DNA of 64,000 bases, taken from positions 3,968,001-4,032,000 of the forward strand of contig NW_027331831.1 of NCBI RefSeq assembly GCF_033568475.1, given 5' to 3'. The notes below the pieces were generated by a model. The model saw only the letters and a list, made by a program, of their open reading frames with translations. It had not been told where the DNA came from and searched no databases. The stretch comes from Henckelia pumila (Eukaryota; Streptophyta; Magnoliopsida; Lamiales; Gesneriaceae). This document shows, in pieces, positions 35,209 to 46,770 of the stretch. Position 1 is the first letter of the stretch, and each line of letters starts with the position of its first letter. Made by a program: the position numbers and the translations under genes.

Positions 35209-35800
35209 TAAAAAGTGTGAGTTTAATTGTTAAATGTCCACTTTGTCCTTGTGTGAATATTAAAATGATGAGAGTTTAGGTGTCAGTTTAATAACATTAA
35301 AATGGTGAGAGTTTAATTGTGAGTCTTCCTCTTAAATGTCTTCCTATTAATTTATTATCATGTTAGATGAATTTTTATCCTACAAGTATATTTTGCCTTT
35401 CATTGTTCAATTAACTTTTTTTTGTCATGCCCTCTTTGATTTATTGTGTAAATATAAAATAAATTTGTATTTTTAAGTTCATTGTCTAAATAAATTTTTT
35501 TTATTAAAAAGTGTGAGTTTAATTGTTAAATGTCCACTTTGTACTTGTGTGAACATTAAAATGATAAGAGTTTAGGTGTGAGTTTAATAACATTAAAATG
35601 GTAAGAGTTTAATTGTGAGTCTTCCTCTTAAATGATTTCCTATTAATTTATTGTCTTGTTAGATGAATTTTTATCCTACAAATATATTTTGCCTCTCATT
35701 GTTCAATTAATTTTTTTTTTCATGCTCTCTTTGATTTATTGTGTAAATATAAAATAAATTGTGTTTTTAAGTTCAATGTCTAATAATTTTTTATTATCCA
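35209..35800 (+). repeat. Two tandem copies of a 296-bp unit
   Basis: Copy 1 begins at 35209 (taaaaagtgtgagtttaat) and copy 2 at 35505. They agree nearly throughout (gttaaatgtccactttgt, gagagtttaggtgt, ttgtgagtcttcctctt, tatattttgcct). The unit begins like the left end of small plant Helitrons, but no matching right end was found. Confidence 0.85.
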
Positions 35801-36599
35801 AATTGTCTTAATGTTTAAATTATTATCTTAAATTGATCTTTGTATCCACATTCGTGACTTTTTATGTATCTACAAATTTTTTTCATTTTATTTTCACTAA
35901 ATTAAAAAATAATTTGTTCGATTTTAATCATGTTTAATAAACATAGAATGCAAAATTATAAATTTTGTAGTCATCATTTGAAACTTAATTGGATAAAAAA
36001 TAGTGATAGCATAAAAATAATTAAAATAATGATGACAATGCATGTTATCAATTTTTTTATTTTAAAAAATGACAGCATATACAAAATACATGCATTATTA
36101 AAATTTAATATTATAATATATCGAATTTTTTTAAATAATATTTAGGTAACAATATTATTTTTTTATTAAAATTATTAGATATTAATTATTTGAAAAATAA
36201 TGCAAAAAATTATTACTGAGAAAAACACGTGAGCTTTGAGATAAAGTAGAAAAACATTGTATAATTTATGTGGATCATTTAATAAGTTGATAATTTAATA
36301 AAACTTGATAAATGATGAGTTTGAAATAGAAGATGAGGAGAAATGAGATAAGGATGGTAGAGAAGAGTGAGGATAAATTAGTCATTTAAAAGCTAACCTA
36401 AAAGAGACGTGTGTTAAATTTAGAGATAAAATAAAATAAATTTTGGTATGCATGATTGGACATAAAAACGGTTAGTATAAGATGTGAAACTATTATATAA
36501 CTACAAAATTTGTATATAAAAAGTTTTTAGCCAAATTTATATATAAAAGTTATTATAAATGAAAAATCGATATAATTAAACTAGGTTGAACTCTACCAA
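35801..36599. other. AT-rich intergenic DNA without a gene
   Basis: There is one short open reading at 35930-36145, of low complexity and without similarity to any domain I know. Nothing else is supported. Confidence 0.4.
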
Positions 36600-36615
36600 A
36601 TAAGAATAAGTATTA

Positions 36616-36686
<71 letters not shown>

Positions 36687-37314
36687 TAGGAAATTTCATT
36701 GCATGAAAACCCATACAACATTAATTAATTGAGGATGATGATGTTAATAATAATAATAACAATAATAATAAATAATAATAATAATAAATACATATAATAA
36801 TTATTAGTGATACTAATAATAAAAATAAATACAAAATGTGATTGTGTGTAGATATATCTCATAAAAAACAAAGTGTAAATTAGTTTAATTGTATATTGTT
36901 CGTCTAATAATATAAATATATCTATTACTATTATAAAAGTGTAATAAATTTTAGTAATATTAATAATAATAATAATAAATATATAAATTAGAAAATGTCA
37001 TTGCACGAAAATATATAAAATTTTAACCAATTAATGATGATAATAATTATAATGATAAATAAATAAATATAATAGTTAATAATAATAATAATAAATAAAA
37101 AAATCTGATTTCACGTAGAAATAAAGATTAATATCTAATGAAATGGTTTGTTCTCATAAAAAAAGCTTCATATATACATTAATTAATGTATAATAATAAT
37201 AATAATAATAATAAATAATAATAATAAACATATAATAAGTATTAGTATTAGTACGTAGTACTAATAATAATAATAAATAAATATATTAGGAAATGTCATT
37301 ACACGAAAAACTAT

Positions 37315-37371
<57 letters not shown>

Positions 37372-37375
37372 TTGA
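36600..37375. repeat. TAA microsatellites in a ~300-bp higher-order repeat
   Basis: Long (taa)n tracts lie at about 36617-36687, 37190-37220 and 37319-37372, with shorter ones between. The text attaggaaatgtcattgcacgaaaa recurs at 36685, 36988 and 37285 (periods 303 and 297), each time next to a TAA tract. The tracts therefore sit in a diverged tandem repeat rather than at random. Confidence 0.8.
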
Positions 37376-38901
37376 ACGTAGATATATCTCGCGTAAAAAA
37401 CTTTAAAATGTATCGAAAGAGAGAGTTGAAAATTTATTTAATATTACGTTTGGTTCATTTACAAAAAAAAATGAATGTCTAAACATGAAAAAACTTTAAA
37501 TAACCAAACAACAAATCACACAATAATATTTTTATAATTTGACAAATTAATACCTAAAAACAATGATGTATTTTTAGTTACGGTAGAAAAAAGTGATAAA
37601 ATCGAGTGATTCTTAATGAAACACAAAAGACAAAAGGAAGGGTGGTTTTAAGGGAAGAAAACCCAAAAAGTTAACTTAAATAAAAAAAGTATATTACAAT
37701 AACTCAAATAAATAAAGCAATAATATCACAATTAAAAAAAAAGGTAAGTGTGAAAAAGACTAAATAACATCAAATTCGATAATGAAAAAAAAACATGGAA
37801 ATAAGAGATAATAATAGGATTGGTGAATTTAATCGAAAATAAAGTAGGAGAAATAAAAATAAAAGATATAAAAATTGAATGATTAGAAAATTAAACAAAA
37901 ATGTTTGAAAAAATCACGGTTGTTTAAAATAGTTGAATAGAAGATGAAAAAAATTGCGTATAAAGTTCATTTGCACAATTTTGTGACCATTCATAGTGCA
38001 TTCAAGTTCGATATTTGCACTTATCTGTTACTAGTAAATCATAAATGCAACTCTTTTTTCTATTCTTTATTAAAAATGTAGAAGTAAACATCACATTAAT
38101 AAAGATACAAGAAAGCATCACATAAAGTTAACTTTGGAACTCTAAATGTAGATATATATATTAATCAAAAAATATTATTTTACTCCAAAACCTCAACATT
38201 TTAGTTTCATGATCTTCAGAATTATTATTATAAAACAAAAAAAAATATTTTTAATAAATGTTTTCATGTTTTGGGGTTGTTTTTAATTAAAGAAAGGACA
38301 TAGAACTTCAGCCTTGGCACGCCATGATCTCCTTTTTTCATGCCTTTATAACTTTAATAATTATCATCATCCCACCCACTCTCCTAAATCATTCCCTCCA
38401 TTTCCATCCTTGCTTCTCACTCTTTACAGCTTCAAATTCGTTAACTCCATTTTAAGGCAAGCATTACAACTATAAAATAATATATATGTGCATATATAAT
38501 CATGTCTTTTAAAATATCAACCCGTATTTTTTTCAAATGCAGACATAACGTAAAAATTATTAAATATTCGATGTCATATTAGCAGTCCCTAAATTTCGAA
38601 TTTGGATGTAAATCCTCTACCTCTCCTCCCATTATATTTTCGATTAAATCTTTGGTTGGGGGCTGCTTTCTCACTAGAGTGAATACATAAAACTTCCACT
38701 TTACTTCCATCTTTTTTCACATTGAGAAAAGCTCCTTAGATTACACCAACAATCATTCCCGGCATGTTTAATTCCTCAAACATTCCACAGCTGATTAAAG
38801 TACACCTTAATTACATTCAAATAAAGCTGACCTTTTGCCATGCTCAATCAAATTTTCATCAAAAATCCCTTCTTGCAAACAATACCACCTAAAATCCTTA
38901 A
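37376..38901. other. Upstream region of the DUF1191 gene
   Basis: AT-rich, with no gene. A pyrimidine-rich stretch at 38310-38440 and cttc-rich text at 38600-38900 are the only departures from the AT-rich background. The promoter should be here, but no clear TATA could be chosen. Confidence 0.35.
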
Positions 38902-39849
38902 ATGGGCATCTTCTTTTCTCTCACACTGATTCTTACATCACTAGCATCCTTGCAAACCCTCCAAGCTCAAACTCAAGAAGTCCAATCGGCCCGCCTCCTC
39001 GATCTTACAATCCGGGATTACACGTTCAGATCATACAACAAGAACTTCATGAGAACAGGCAAACTGCACAGAATCGACTTACCAGCAAATCTTTCCGGCA
39101 TAAATGTCGATATCATAAGATACCGGTGTGGCAGCCTGAGAAGATACGGAGCAAGAATCAAAGAATTCCACTTGAACGTTGGTGTTGATGTGCATCCTTG
39201 CATCGAAAGAGTCATATTGCTCCGACAAAATCTTGGATCAAACTGGTCATCTATATATTACAACAACTACGAATTGACCGGATATCGACTCATCTCACCT
39301 GTTTTAGGCCTACTAGCCTATAACATTATTGGCGTGAGTGGGATCATAAACTTCAGCAGCACCATGCCATTTGAGCTGGGAATTCAAGCTGGAAAAAAGC
39401 CAATCATTATAGATTTTAGCAACACAACATTATACAATATCTCTACCGGGATCGTCCCTTTATGTGCAAGCTTTGATCCTGATGGAAAGATGACACTGTC
39501 AAGCCAGATGAGGCCTAAGGTTTGCGTTGCAACAAGGAACGGTCACTTCGGGTTGGTGGTCGAGTCGCCATTGGTGCCGTTGAAGAGAAGAGTTAGCAAG
39601 TGGAAGATAGCCATAGGGAGCTCCATTGGAGCCGCCTTAGGGGCGTTTCTTCTGAGCTTGTTGCTGATCGCTATGTTCGTGAACGCGAAAAAGAAGGCGA
39701 GAATGGATGAACTGGAGAGAAGGGCTTATGAAGAAGAAGCTTTGCAAGTTTCAATGGTTGGCCATGTGAGGGCTCTCACTGCTTCTAGCACAAGAACTGT
39801 GCCCATGATAGAACATGATGAGTATAGAGCAAATACTACTCATTCTTGA
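38902..39849 (+). CDS. DUF1191-family single-pass membrane protein
   Basis: This intronless gene encodes 315 aa. A signal peptide (residues 1-22, MGIFFSLTLILTSLASLQTL) precedes an extracellular part with family motifs: LLDLTIRDYTFRSY, LPANLSGINVDIIRYRCGSL, YGARIKEF and PVLGLLAYN. Several N-glycosylation sequons are present (NLS, NWS, NFS, NTT, NIS). One membrane helix follows (about 236-260, with GSSIGAALGAFLLSLLLIAMFV), then a basic and acidic cytosolic tail of about 55 residues. The function of DUF1191 proteins is not known to me. The layout suggests a plasma-membrane or secretory-pathway protein. Length and motif order are normal and the gene appears intact. Confidence 0.9.
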   Translation: MGIFFSLTLILTSLASLQTLQAQTQEVQSARLLDLTIRDYTFRSYNKNFMRTGKLHRIDLPANLSGINVDIIRYRCGSLRRYGARIKEFHLNVGVDVHPCIERVILLRQNLGSNWSSIYYNNYELTGYRLISPVLGLLAYNIIGVSGIINFSSTMPFELGIQAGKKPIIIDFSNTTLYNISTGIVPLCASFDPDGKMTLSSQMRPKVCVATRNGHFGLVVESPLVPLKRRVSKWKIAIGSSIGAALGAFLLSLLLIAMFVNAKKKARMDELERRAYEEEALQVSMVGHVRALTASSTRTVPMIEHDEYRANTTHS

Positions 39850-40017
39850 TTTCCCTTTTGTTAGTGATCAATGTGTAAGAATTTTAACTAGTCTGAATTT
39901 AAAGCTTCCCATTTTTTTAGATTGCAGAAAAAATTGCTGAAACTCATAGAATAGTTTTAGAGAAGAAATGGTTCAAGATTTCTACTGGTGTGACTCATTT
40001 TTGTTCTACTATTTTTA
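39850..40017. other. 3' flank of the DUF1191 gene
   Basis: Short untranslated stretch with no further feature. Confidence 0.3.
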
Positions 40018-40393
40018 GGCACCGTTTGATAGACATTATTTTTAATCTATGTATGAATTATCTGATCCAATTTCACGTTATTCTCGACATATTATTTATC
40101 CATCTATTAATTATTAATTTTACATCAATCAAATCATTAATAATTTATCTTACATTAATCAAATCATTGAATTTAAATTATTATATTACCCCTTATAAAT
40201 AATATTATTTTATATTTTATTTATTTTTAGAAGGATAAAATAGTAGTTTATCATTTTAATATAATATTTAATCAATCAAATCAAATATACTATAATCAAT
40301 CAATCAAATCCAATATTATATTAATTATTATTTTTTATTACAATACATTAATTATCTATGTATTATCTATCTCATCACTCAAACTAAATGGTA
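40018..40393. mobile_element. MITE-like element
   Basis: The left end (ggcaccgtttgatag ... aatctatgtatgaatta) pairs with the complement of the right end (taattatctatgtattatctatctcatcactcaaactaaatggt). The interior is AT-rich with repeated aatcaaatca words. It resembles the 34382-35130 elements in its gataccgttt-like ends. Target duplication not settled. Confidence 0.5.
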
Positions 40394-40439
40394 AGATGAT
40401 TATTTTTTCTGATTAAATCTTAGGGGGGTTGATTCTAAT

Positions 40440-40895
40440 TGTCAGGAGTTGTAGCTCATTTAATGAGCTATTGGGAGAATGATATAAATGCACGCAGTAG
40501 TTGAAAATTTGCATAATAATTCCACTCGATTTGCAATTCAGAAGACGCGGTTTGCACACAGTTTCCTTATCTATAAATAGATAGGTTCTGAATCAGTTTC
40601 AAGCATCCCATCTTTTGAGTTCCCTACTTTCAGTTTAATAACATTCAATACATTTGAGTGTATTTTTATATATATTTGTGACATAGATTTTTTTTCTTGT
40701 ATTAATAGAGTGAATGTCTCCTTGAAAACACAAAGAGATGTTGTAATTCTCCAAATATTATAGTGGAATCTTTTCATCTTGCCCGTGATTTTTACCCTAA
40801 TTATTTTTGGGGGGCTTTCACGTAAATCTTGGTGTCTATTTTATTCTTCAATTTCTATAGTTTTCTATCTCGTGATGCCGCACCTCGGACCAGCA
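40440..40895 (+). repeat. Tnt1-like Copia LTR remnant, plus strand
   Basis: The LTR starts with TGTCAGGAGTT and ends in CAGCA. A TATA box lies at 40572-40579 (tataaata). The 3' part (cccgtgatttttaccctaatt, ggctttcacgtaaatcttgg) is typical of Tnt1/Tto1-like LTR ends. The left border is my best guess. Almost all internal sequence is lost; about 100 bp follow before another element begins. Confidence 0.6.
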
Positions 40896-40897
40896 AG

Positions 40898-40910
40898 TGG
40901 TACCAAAGCC
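40898..40910 (+). other. Primer-binding site of the plus-strand Copia remnant
   Basis: tggtaccaaagcc matches the complement of the initiator tRNA-Met 3' end at 11 of 13 bases and lies two bases after the LTR end. This fixes the orientation of the remnant as plus. Confidence 0.65.
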
Positions 40911-41013
40911 TTGACATAAATTTTTTTTTAAATTCTGAGTATGTTCTGCGGTTGCAGCTGTGACTGATCTTTCACATCAGAAAAGATTTACTATGTCCCC
41001 AAATTCAATGCAT

Positions 41014-42321
41014 GCTCTGATACCAATAAATGTAGTGACCCAACCCGGATTCACTAGCTAATCAGAGATTAATCATGCAATTATATCTTAATATGAAAAT
41101 TAAATAAATCCAGCGGAAAACTTAAAGTCCAAATACAACATACACGGGCAGAACAACCGGGCCAATTTATAATATCATACAACCCAACCCGGATTCACTA
41201 GCTAATCAGAGATCCCTAAGCACTTGAACAGATGAAGGCTCGCAACGCAACCACTGTAGCTCAACGACTTCTGCCTCCGGGTCTGTCCAACCTGAGACCT
41301 GCCCTATGGAATAGGGTGTCTAACACGAAAACACTAGGACGTGAGCATAACGCTCAGTACAGAAGTACGAATATACATATATCATACATGCATATGCAGT
41401 ATGAAGGGTACTGGAAAACCTATCCAAAAAAACTGCTCAGACAAGGCGCCATGGTATGTAGCACGCTGAGCCGTCGCATCAGGAGGTGGCTTCCATACCA
41501 TAAACCCGTGGATATAACCGGTTCCAAGTCCATGGAAAACCATACACTAAAATACGGGGGTGAGTGACCCCAACTACAGGCTATGCAAACCAAGGCATAA
41601 AAGCTCAACGTGTATATGCATGTCGCATAATATCAATGCATATGATAATGTCACATAAAACATGAAAACACAATACATGTATATTCAATCTGGTATCTCG
41701 GATAATACGTCTGTACCTGTAGAAATCCCAAGCACCCTATCAACCTAGCAGTTCAGTTACTCACAGTCCAAGCCTATAAGCAATAATTATCATATCACTC
41801 ATAATATCCTAAAAGTCTTAACTAAGTTATCTCATACTTCCTAATCTCTTTAGGGATCTGTGGTTATACCGGCATCCGAAGTCAGTCTTTTGATGACGAT
41901 AGCCTCAAAACTTAGGCACAGCTCTGCGAATGCTTCCGAAGCGCTCCGCCACTTCCAGATTCCCAATACGACGCTTAGAAACCCCTAAAATCCCCTAAAA
42001 AGAGCTAAGAACGAGAGAGAGGAGAGGAAATAAGCGACTAGAAATGAGCCTTGGATCCCATATTTATAGACGCAGAACGTTGCGTCTGATCCTCAGAACG
42101 TTGCGTAAGTTCTGAGATCGTTGTGTCCGTTGTCCCATCGGTCGTAAGCAATGATGTCACCTTGCTGAGCTCATGGCTGACGTTGAGAACGTTGCGTACG
42201 TTCTCAGAACGTTGCATCCGTTCTACCTGACCCTCCGGGCTAATTCTGAGTCCATTCCCGCAATCTTTAGACTCATTTGAAGTTCCCTTAATCTTGTTTT
42301 TAGCCAGTTAATCATCATTAC
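41014..42321 (-). repeat. Gypsy-C 5' LTR with primer site
   Basis: Plus gctctgatacca (41014-41025) is the primer site for tRNA-iMet on the minus strand, five bases from an LTR starting TGTAGTGACCC at 41031. Its internal region to the left is gone. The LTR text (ggattcactagctaatcagag, ctaggacgtgagcataacgctcagta) recurs in the other Gypsy LTRs of the window. A TATA box (plus catatttatag) is near 42060. The right end stops at attac (42317-42321), where the LTR of Gypsy-B begins. A 25-bp phrase from the LTR start is repeated at 41184-41208. Confidence 0.75.
42063..42225. repeat. GAACGTTGCGT repeat array in the Gypsy-C LTR
   Basis: The word (c)agaacgttgcgt or a close variant recurs at least six times in about 160 bp, directly upstream (in element orientation) of the TATA box. 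It is part of U3. Confidence 0.8.
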
Positions 42322-43074
42322 TGTAGCGACCCATCTCGGATCCACTAGCTAATCAGAGTTATAATTAAGTGCATTCAATAAAATTCAAAGCGTAAGGAGC
42401 GGATAATTGAAATACAACAAATCCAATCGGCAGAATACAACCGACGATAACAAAAGTGTATAAATACCATTATACAACCAAATCGAAGGTTCAGGGTACA
42501 CAATCCCTACCCTCTAAAACCTCACACTCTCGGATTCTCAATCCTGCTGAGAGCCGTCTGGACCATCCAGCCTCAAACCTGCCCCACCACAAGGTACACC
42601 ACAATACCCAAACATAGGGGCGTGAGCGACAACGCTCAATACGAAGCAATGATATATAAACTAATATGCAGCAAACAAATGATTAAAAATCACTGGGTAA
42701 AACAGTCTACTCAGGGCGCCATGAACACACAGTACCGTGCTAAGAGAGCTACTCCGTGGGGTACTCGTGTATTCTCCTATCAACTATAGCGTCTACTCCA
42801 CCGTCGTGGTCGCTCCTAGTGATAGCAAAACTAGGGGTTGAGTGTCCCTAGACAAGAATCCATAAAGAGTAACTCATCACCGATGGAAACTATCATGACT
42901 CACATCATACAAGATGCAGTCTACCGTAAAAATATGCATGTGCTAAAGCCGTAAAACAGGGTAAAACACGTAACACATAATCATGCAACATATAAGCATA
43001 TATATCATGCCGGCTATCTCGGTCAGTACTTACGTACCTCTAACACTGCTGGTCAAACCTAGCTCCGCTGGTCT
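42322..43074 (-). repeat. Gypsy-B 3' LTR, left part
   Basis: It starts TGTAGCGACCC and runs to the GGTCT target duplication of Gypsy-A (43070-43074). The remainder of this LTR is at 50030-50812. Confidence 0.85.
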
Positions 43075-44820
43075 TGTAGTGACCCTGCATGGAATCACTT
43101 ACTAACTGGCAACTAATAACATGCAATAAACTTAATAAAGCAAAATGCTTAACAGAGTAAAACGTGCGGAAACAAAACCCATAATTTACATATCAGCTTA
43201 GTAAATAAATCCAGGCTTAATACTGTAGTGATACAACCATATCGAAAAACTTAAAAGTAAAAATTATACAGCTATATCAAATCCTGATGTATAATTAACT
43301 CCTCAAGGCTCCTGCTTCCTAGTCCTGCCTTGAACAACCAGCTCCATCCATCCTGCGACCTGCCCCATGAAATAAGGTGTCCAAGATAACAACTAGGACG
43401 TGAGCGCTAACGCCCAGTACATAAACATGAGTACACGTATATATATGATGCATGCAACATGATGACTGGTAAAGGGTCATCTGAAAATCATGCTCAGTAC
43501 TGGCGCCAAATGAGTGCTGCCACCGCACGGATCAACCTCTGGGTGCAACCACACTCGTCTAGTACACCAGAGTAGTCAGACATACATGTCCCCGTCGTCG
43601 CGGTACTCTCAGTGACAGAATATCGAGATAGAGCTGAGCAGCTCTATAATCAGGTATAACAAGGTATAGGCTCAACGTGTATGTGCACATGATATATGAA
43701 TATAGAAAGCGGTAAAACATACATCATGACACATAATAATGCCAAATAAATGCAACATATAAACATGTATACTCGCTGGCAATCTCAGTCAATATGTGTG
43801 TGCCTAACACCAAAGTCTGAACTAAGCTAGAAGAAGACAACCCCTAGCTGTCCTAGGTCAACTCCCGACCCGACCTGGTCTCAAGCCCAATCCGACCTAG
43901 TCTCTTGGTCCGACCCCGAGCTCTTCCTTCCCGAGCTCCCGAGCTACTCCTTCCTGAGCTCCCGAGCTACTATTTTTCGGGCAAAGATATGAAGTGAGAT
44001 GGAAGTGATGTGAAAAATAACTGAACCCCAACTCCTATTTATAGACAAATATTTGGGGTGTTCGGGATTCTTGAGCTGATGTTGAGACGTCCGAGCTCCT
44101 GCATACACGCCACGTATCAAATGCTTGAGCTGAGTCACTACCATTTTTGACAGCTCATGCTTAGGCGCCAGCTGTCATTCATGCAAGCGTCCACACACCT
44201 GCCTGCCTGTCCAGGAGGGTTCCGGCTTATACATGCTCTGATTTTGGTTAAGTGTTCATTCCCGACCTGAATACAATGTGCTCTTCCCATGACCGAACAC
44301 TACCTTGGCCTTGCACAACACTTTCTTGAACTCCTAGATCCGACCCGAGCTACACACTCTCTTGGCCGAGATCTTAAGTCCAAACCCTCCACCATTTTCT
44401 TGAGCACCCAAGTCCCGACCCGAGCCATGTCCTTTCTTGGATGAACCCCTCATGGCCGAACCCTCCTTTGGTTCCCATCATGACCGACCTGAGCCCCCAA
44501 AGGAAGACCCGAGCTCAATCCAAGCTCCACGCCCGAGCTAAATCCACCTCCATGCCCGAGCCCTAGCTCAATGCCCGAGCCCTAGTGCCATGCCCGAGCC
44601 CTAGTTAAAGTCACACACACACGACCAAGTTCTTGATGCTCAACCATGTCCGACCCGAGCCACTCATGACCGACCCAAGCCCATGGTCATATCCATAAAA
44701 CCTTAGCTCATTCTCATATCATGTGTTCTTGATCTTGACTTGTGCTCCGATTTGCTTAATTATTAACCCTTAATCATGTTTAACATATTATTATCTTAAA
44801 ATAAACTCTGGATTATTACA
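43075..44820 (-). repeat. Gypsy-A 3' LTR (1746 bp)
   Basis: TGTAGTGACCC at the left and GATTATTACA at the right bound it. The purine tract follows (plus ttctccccacc, 44821-44831). The last 563 bp equal the 5' LTR remnant at 49462-50024. A TATA box (plus ctatttatag) is near 44035. U3 is filled with cccgagc-type repeats. Confidence 0.88.
43890..44700. repeat. CCCGAGC repeat array in the Gypsy-A LTR
   Basis: Words cccgagct, gacccgagc and cccgagccctag recur many times at 43890-43975 and 44330-44700. They flank the TATA region in U3. The array is unlike those in the LTRs of Gypsy-B and Gypsy-C. Confidence 0.75.
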
Positions 44821-44944
44821 TTCTCCCCACCTTTAGATATTTCGTCCGCGAAATAAAATCTAAAGACCAATCAATATAACAATATGAAACATTAAACCAT
44901 GTTTTATTACAACAACTGTAATTACATCTTTATATGGTAATCAA

Positions 44945-45102
44945 AAGTACAAAGCAAACAACTCAGGATATTCCGCTCGCATACGGCTCTCTGTTTCCCA
45001 AGTTGCTTCTTCAATGCCTCGGCGTTGCCACTGTACCATCACAAGTGGTATAGTCTTGTTCCGAAGAACTTTCTCCTTCCTGTCTAGGATACGGAGTGGT
45101 CA
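44945..45102 (-). pseudogene. Gypsy-A chromodomain
   Basis: The reading continues the integrase frame after a TGA at 45100-45102. It shows PLRILDRKEKVLR, PLVMVQWQRRG and EEATWETESRMRAEYP, the chromodomain found at the end of Tekay/Del pol. Such domains steer integration towards marked heterochromatin. Confidence 0.7.
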
Positions 45103-45921
45103 TTCAACATACGACAGATCTGGATCTAGCTGAACATCAGTAGGCTGGATAATATGAGATTCATCAGCTATATAATGTCGAAGTAACGACACATGGAAAA
45201 CATCATGTATACTGGAAAGATATGTCGGTAATGCCAAACGATATGCAACATCTCTAATCTTTTCCAGTATCTGAAAAGGCCCAATGTAACGAGGTGACAA
45301 TTTGCCTTTCACACCGAATCTCATCACCTTCCTGAAAGGTGACACTCGCAGAAAAACATATTCACCAGGCTCGAACGAAAGTGGCCTGCGGTGAATATTA
45401 GCATAACTGGCTTGCCGATATTGAGCCGCTTTAATCCTCCGCTTGATCAAATCTACCTTGTCTACAATCTGCTGCACCAACTCAGGACCCTCGACTTGCC
45501 GTTCCCCGACTTCATCCCAGAATAACGGAGTACGACAACGTCGACCATACAATGCCTCGAAAGGTGCCATATCAATACTCCGATGATAACCGTTATTGTA
45601 GGCAAATTCGATCAAAGGTAACTGATCCTGCCAAGATAAGCCAAAGTCCATTACAGAAGAACGTAACATATCCTCCAGCGTACGAATAGTGTGCTCTGAC
45701 TGTCCATCAGTCTTCGGATGATATGCAGTGCTCAAACTTAGAGTAGTACCCAACGCCTGTTGAAAACTACCCCAAAAACGTGAGGTAAATCGCGGGTCCC
45801 TATCACTGACTATGCTCACTGGAATCCCATGCAATCTCACTATCTCCTGGATGTATAAGCGTGCCATGCGATCATAAGAATACTCCCGGTTGTAAGGAAT
45901 GAAATGTGCTGATTTCGTCAA
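45100..45921 (-). pseudogene. Gypsy-A integrase core and C-terminus
   Basis: The second catalytic Asp is in VSDRDPRFTSRFW and the Glu in GQSEHTIRTLEDML. The C-terminal GPY-type part (KLSPRYIGPFQILEKI) and VFHVSLLRHY follow. The first catalytic Asp falls in the broken stretch 45922-46068. It ends at TGA 45100, at the entry to the chromodomain. Confidence 0.9.
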
Positions 45922-46068
45922 ACGGTCAACAACGACCCAAATAGCATCACACTAACGTGAAGTCATAGGCAAGTGGGTGACAAAATCCATAGTCACATGC
46001 TCCCACTTCCATTCGGGAATCTCAAGATTCTGCAGTAATCCACCTGGTCGTTGGTGTTCAGCCTTGAC

Positions 46069-46449
46069 CTATTGACAAACCAAACATCGAGAAACAAATT
46101 GATATACACTTCGTTTCATCTCTTTCCACCAGAATCTAGTTCGCAAGTCCTTATACATCTTCATACTACCAGGATGAATTGATAATCGACTCCTGTGAGC
46201 TTGAGAAAGAATATCATTCCTGAGCTCCGCAACATCAGGTACAACCACCCAATTTGATAAGCACAATAAACCATCTGCCTGAAAATGAAATCCAGATGTA
46301 TTAACCCCATTGGCTAAACGTGCCAAACGCTGAGTCTTAACATCAGATATCTGAGCATCTCTGATCCGAGAATATAAGGTTGGCTCAGATAGAATAGTAT
46401 ACAATCGAATCCCATTCCTCCCTTTCTTGTGCTTGAGCGTAAAACTCAA
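46069..46449 (-). pseudogene. Gypsy-A integrase zinc domain
   Basis: HRSRLSIHPG and CLVCQ give the HHCC zinc domain, with the WWKEMKRSVYQFV helix between. The reading is closed at 46069 by TAG (plus cta at 46069-46071), where Gypsy-B has CAG. Confidence 0.88.
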
Positions 46450-46461
46450 TGAACAACACTC

Positions 46462-46770
46462 TTAAACCATATGAGATATTTCACTAGTCTGAAGTGCAGA
46501 AAGTCTCACCTGCCGACTCAATGCATCAGCAGTAAGATTAGCAGAACTTGGATGATATTTGATTTCACAATCATAATCCTTCAAGAGATCCATCCAGCGT
46601 CTCTGTCGCATATTCAACTCTGCCTGAGTGAATAAATACTTCAAACTCTTGTGATCCGTGAATATCTCAAATTTTTCGCCATAAAGATAATGCCTCCAAA
46701 TCTTGAGCGCAAATACAATGGCAGCTAACTCGAGATCATGCACTGGATAATTATTCTCATGTGTCTTCAA
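46462..46770 (-). pseudogene. Gypsy-A RNase H
   Basis: It carries the motifs [27 protein letters not shown] and [15 protein letters not shown] of Gypsy RNase H. It is the in-frame continuation of the RT reading after a TAG at 46771-46773 (CAG in Gypsy-B). Confidence 0.9.
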
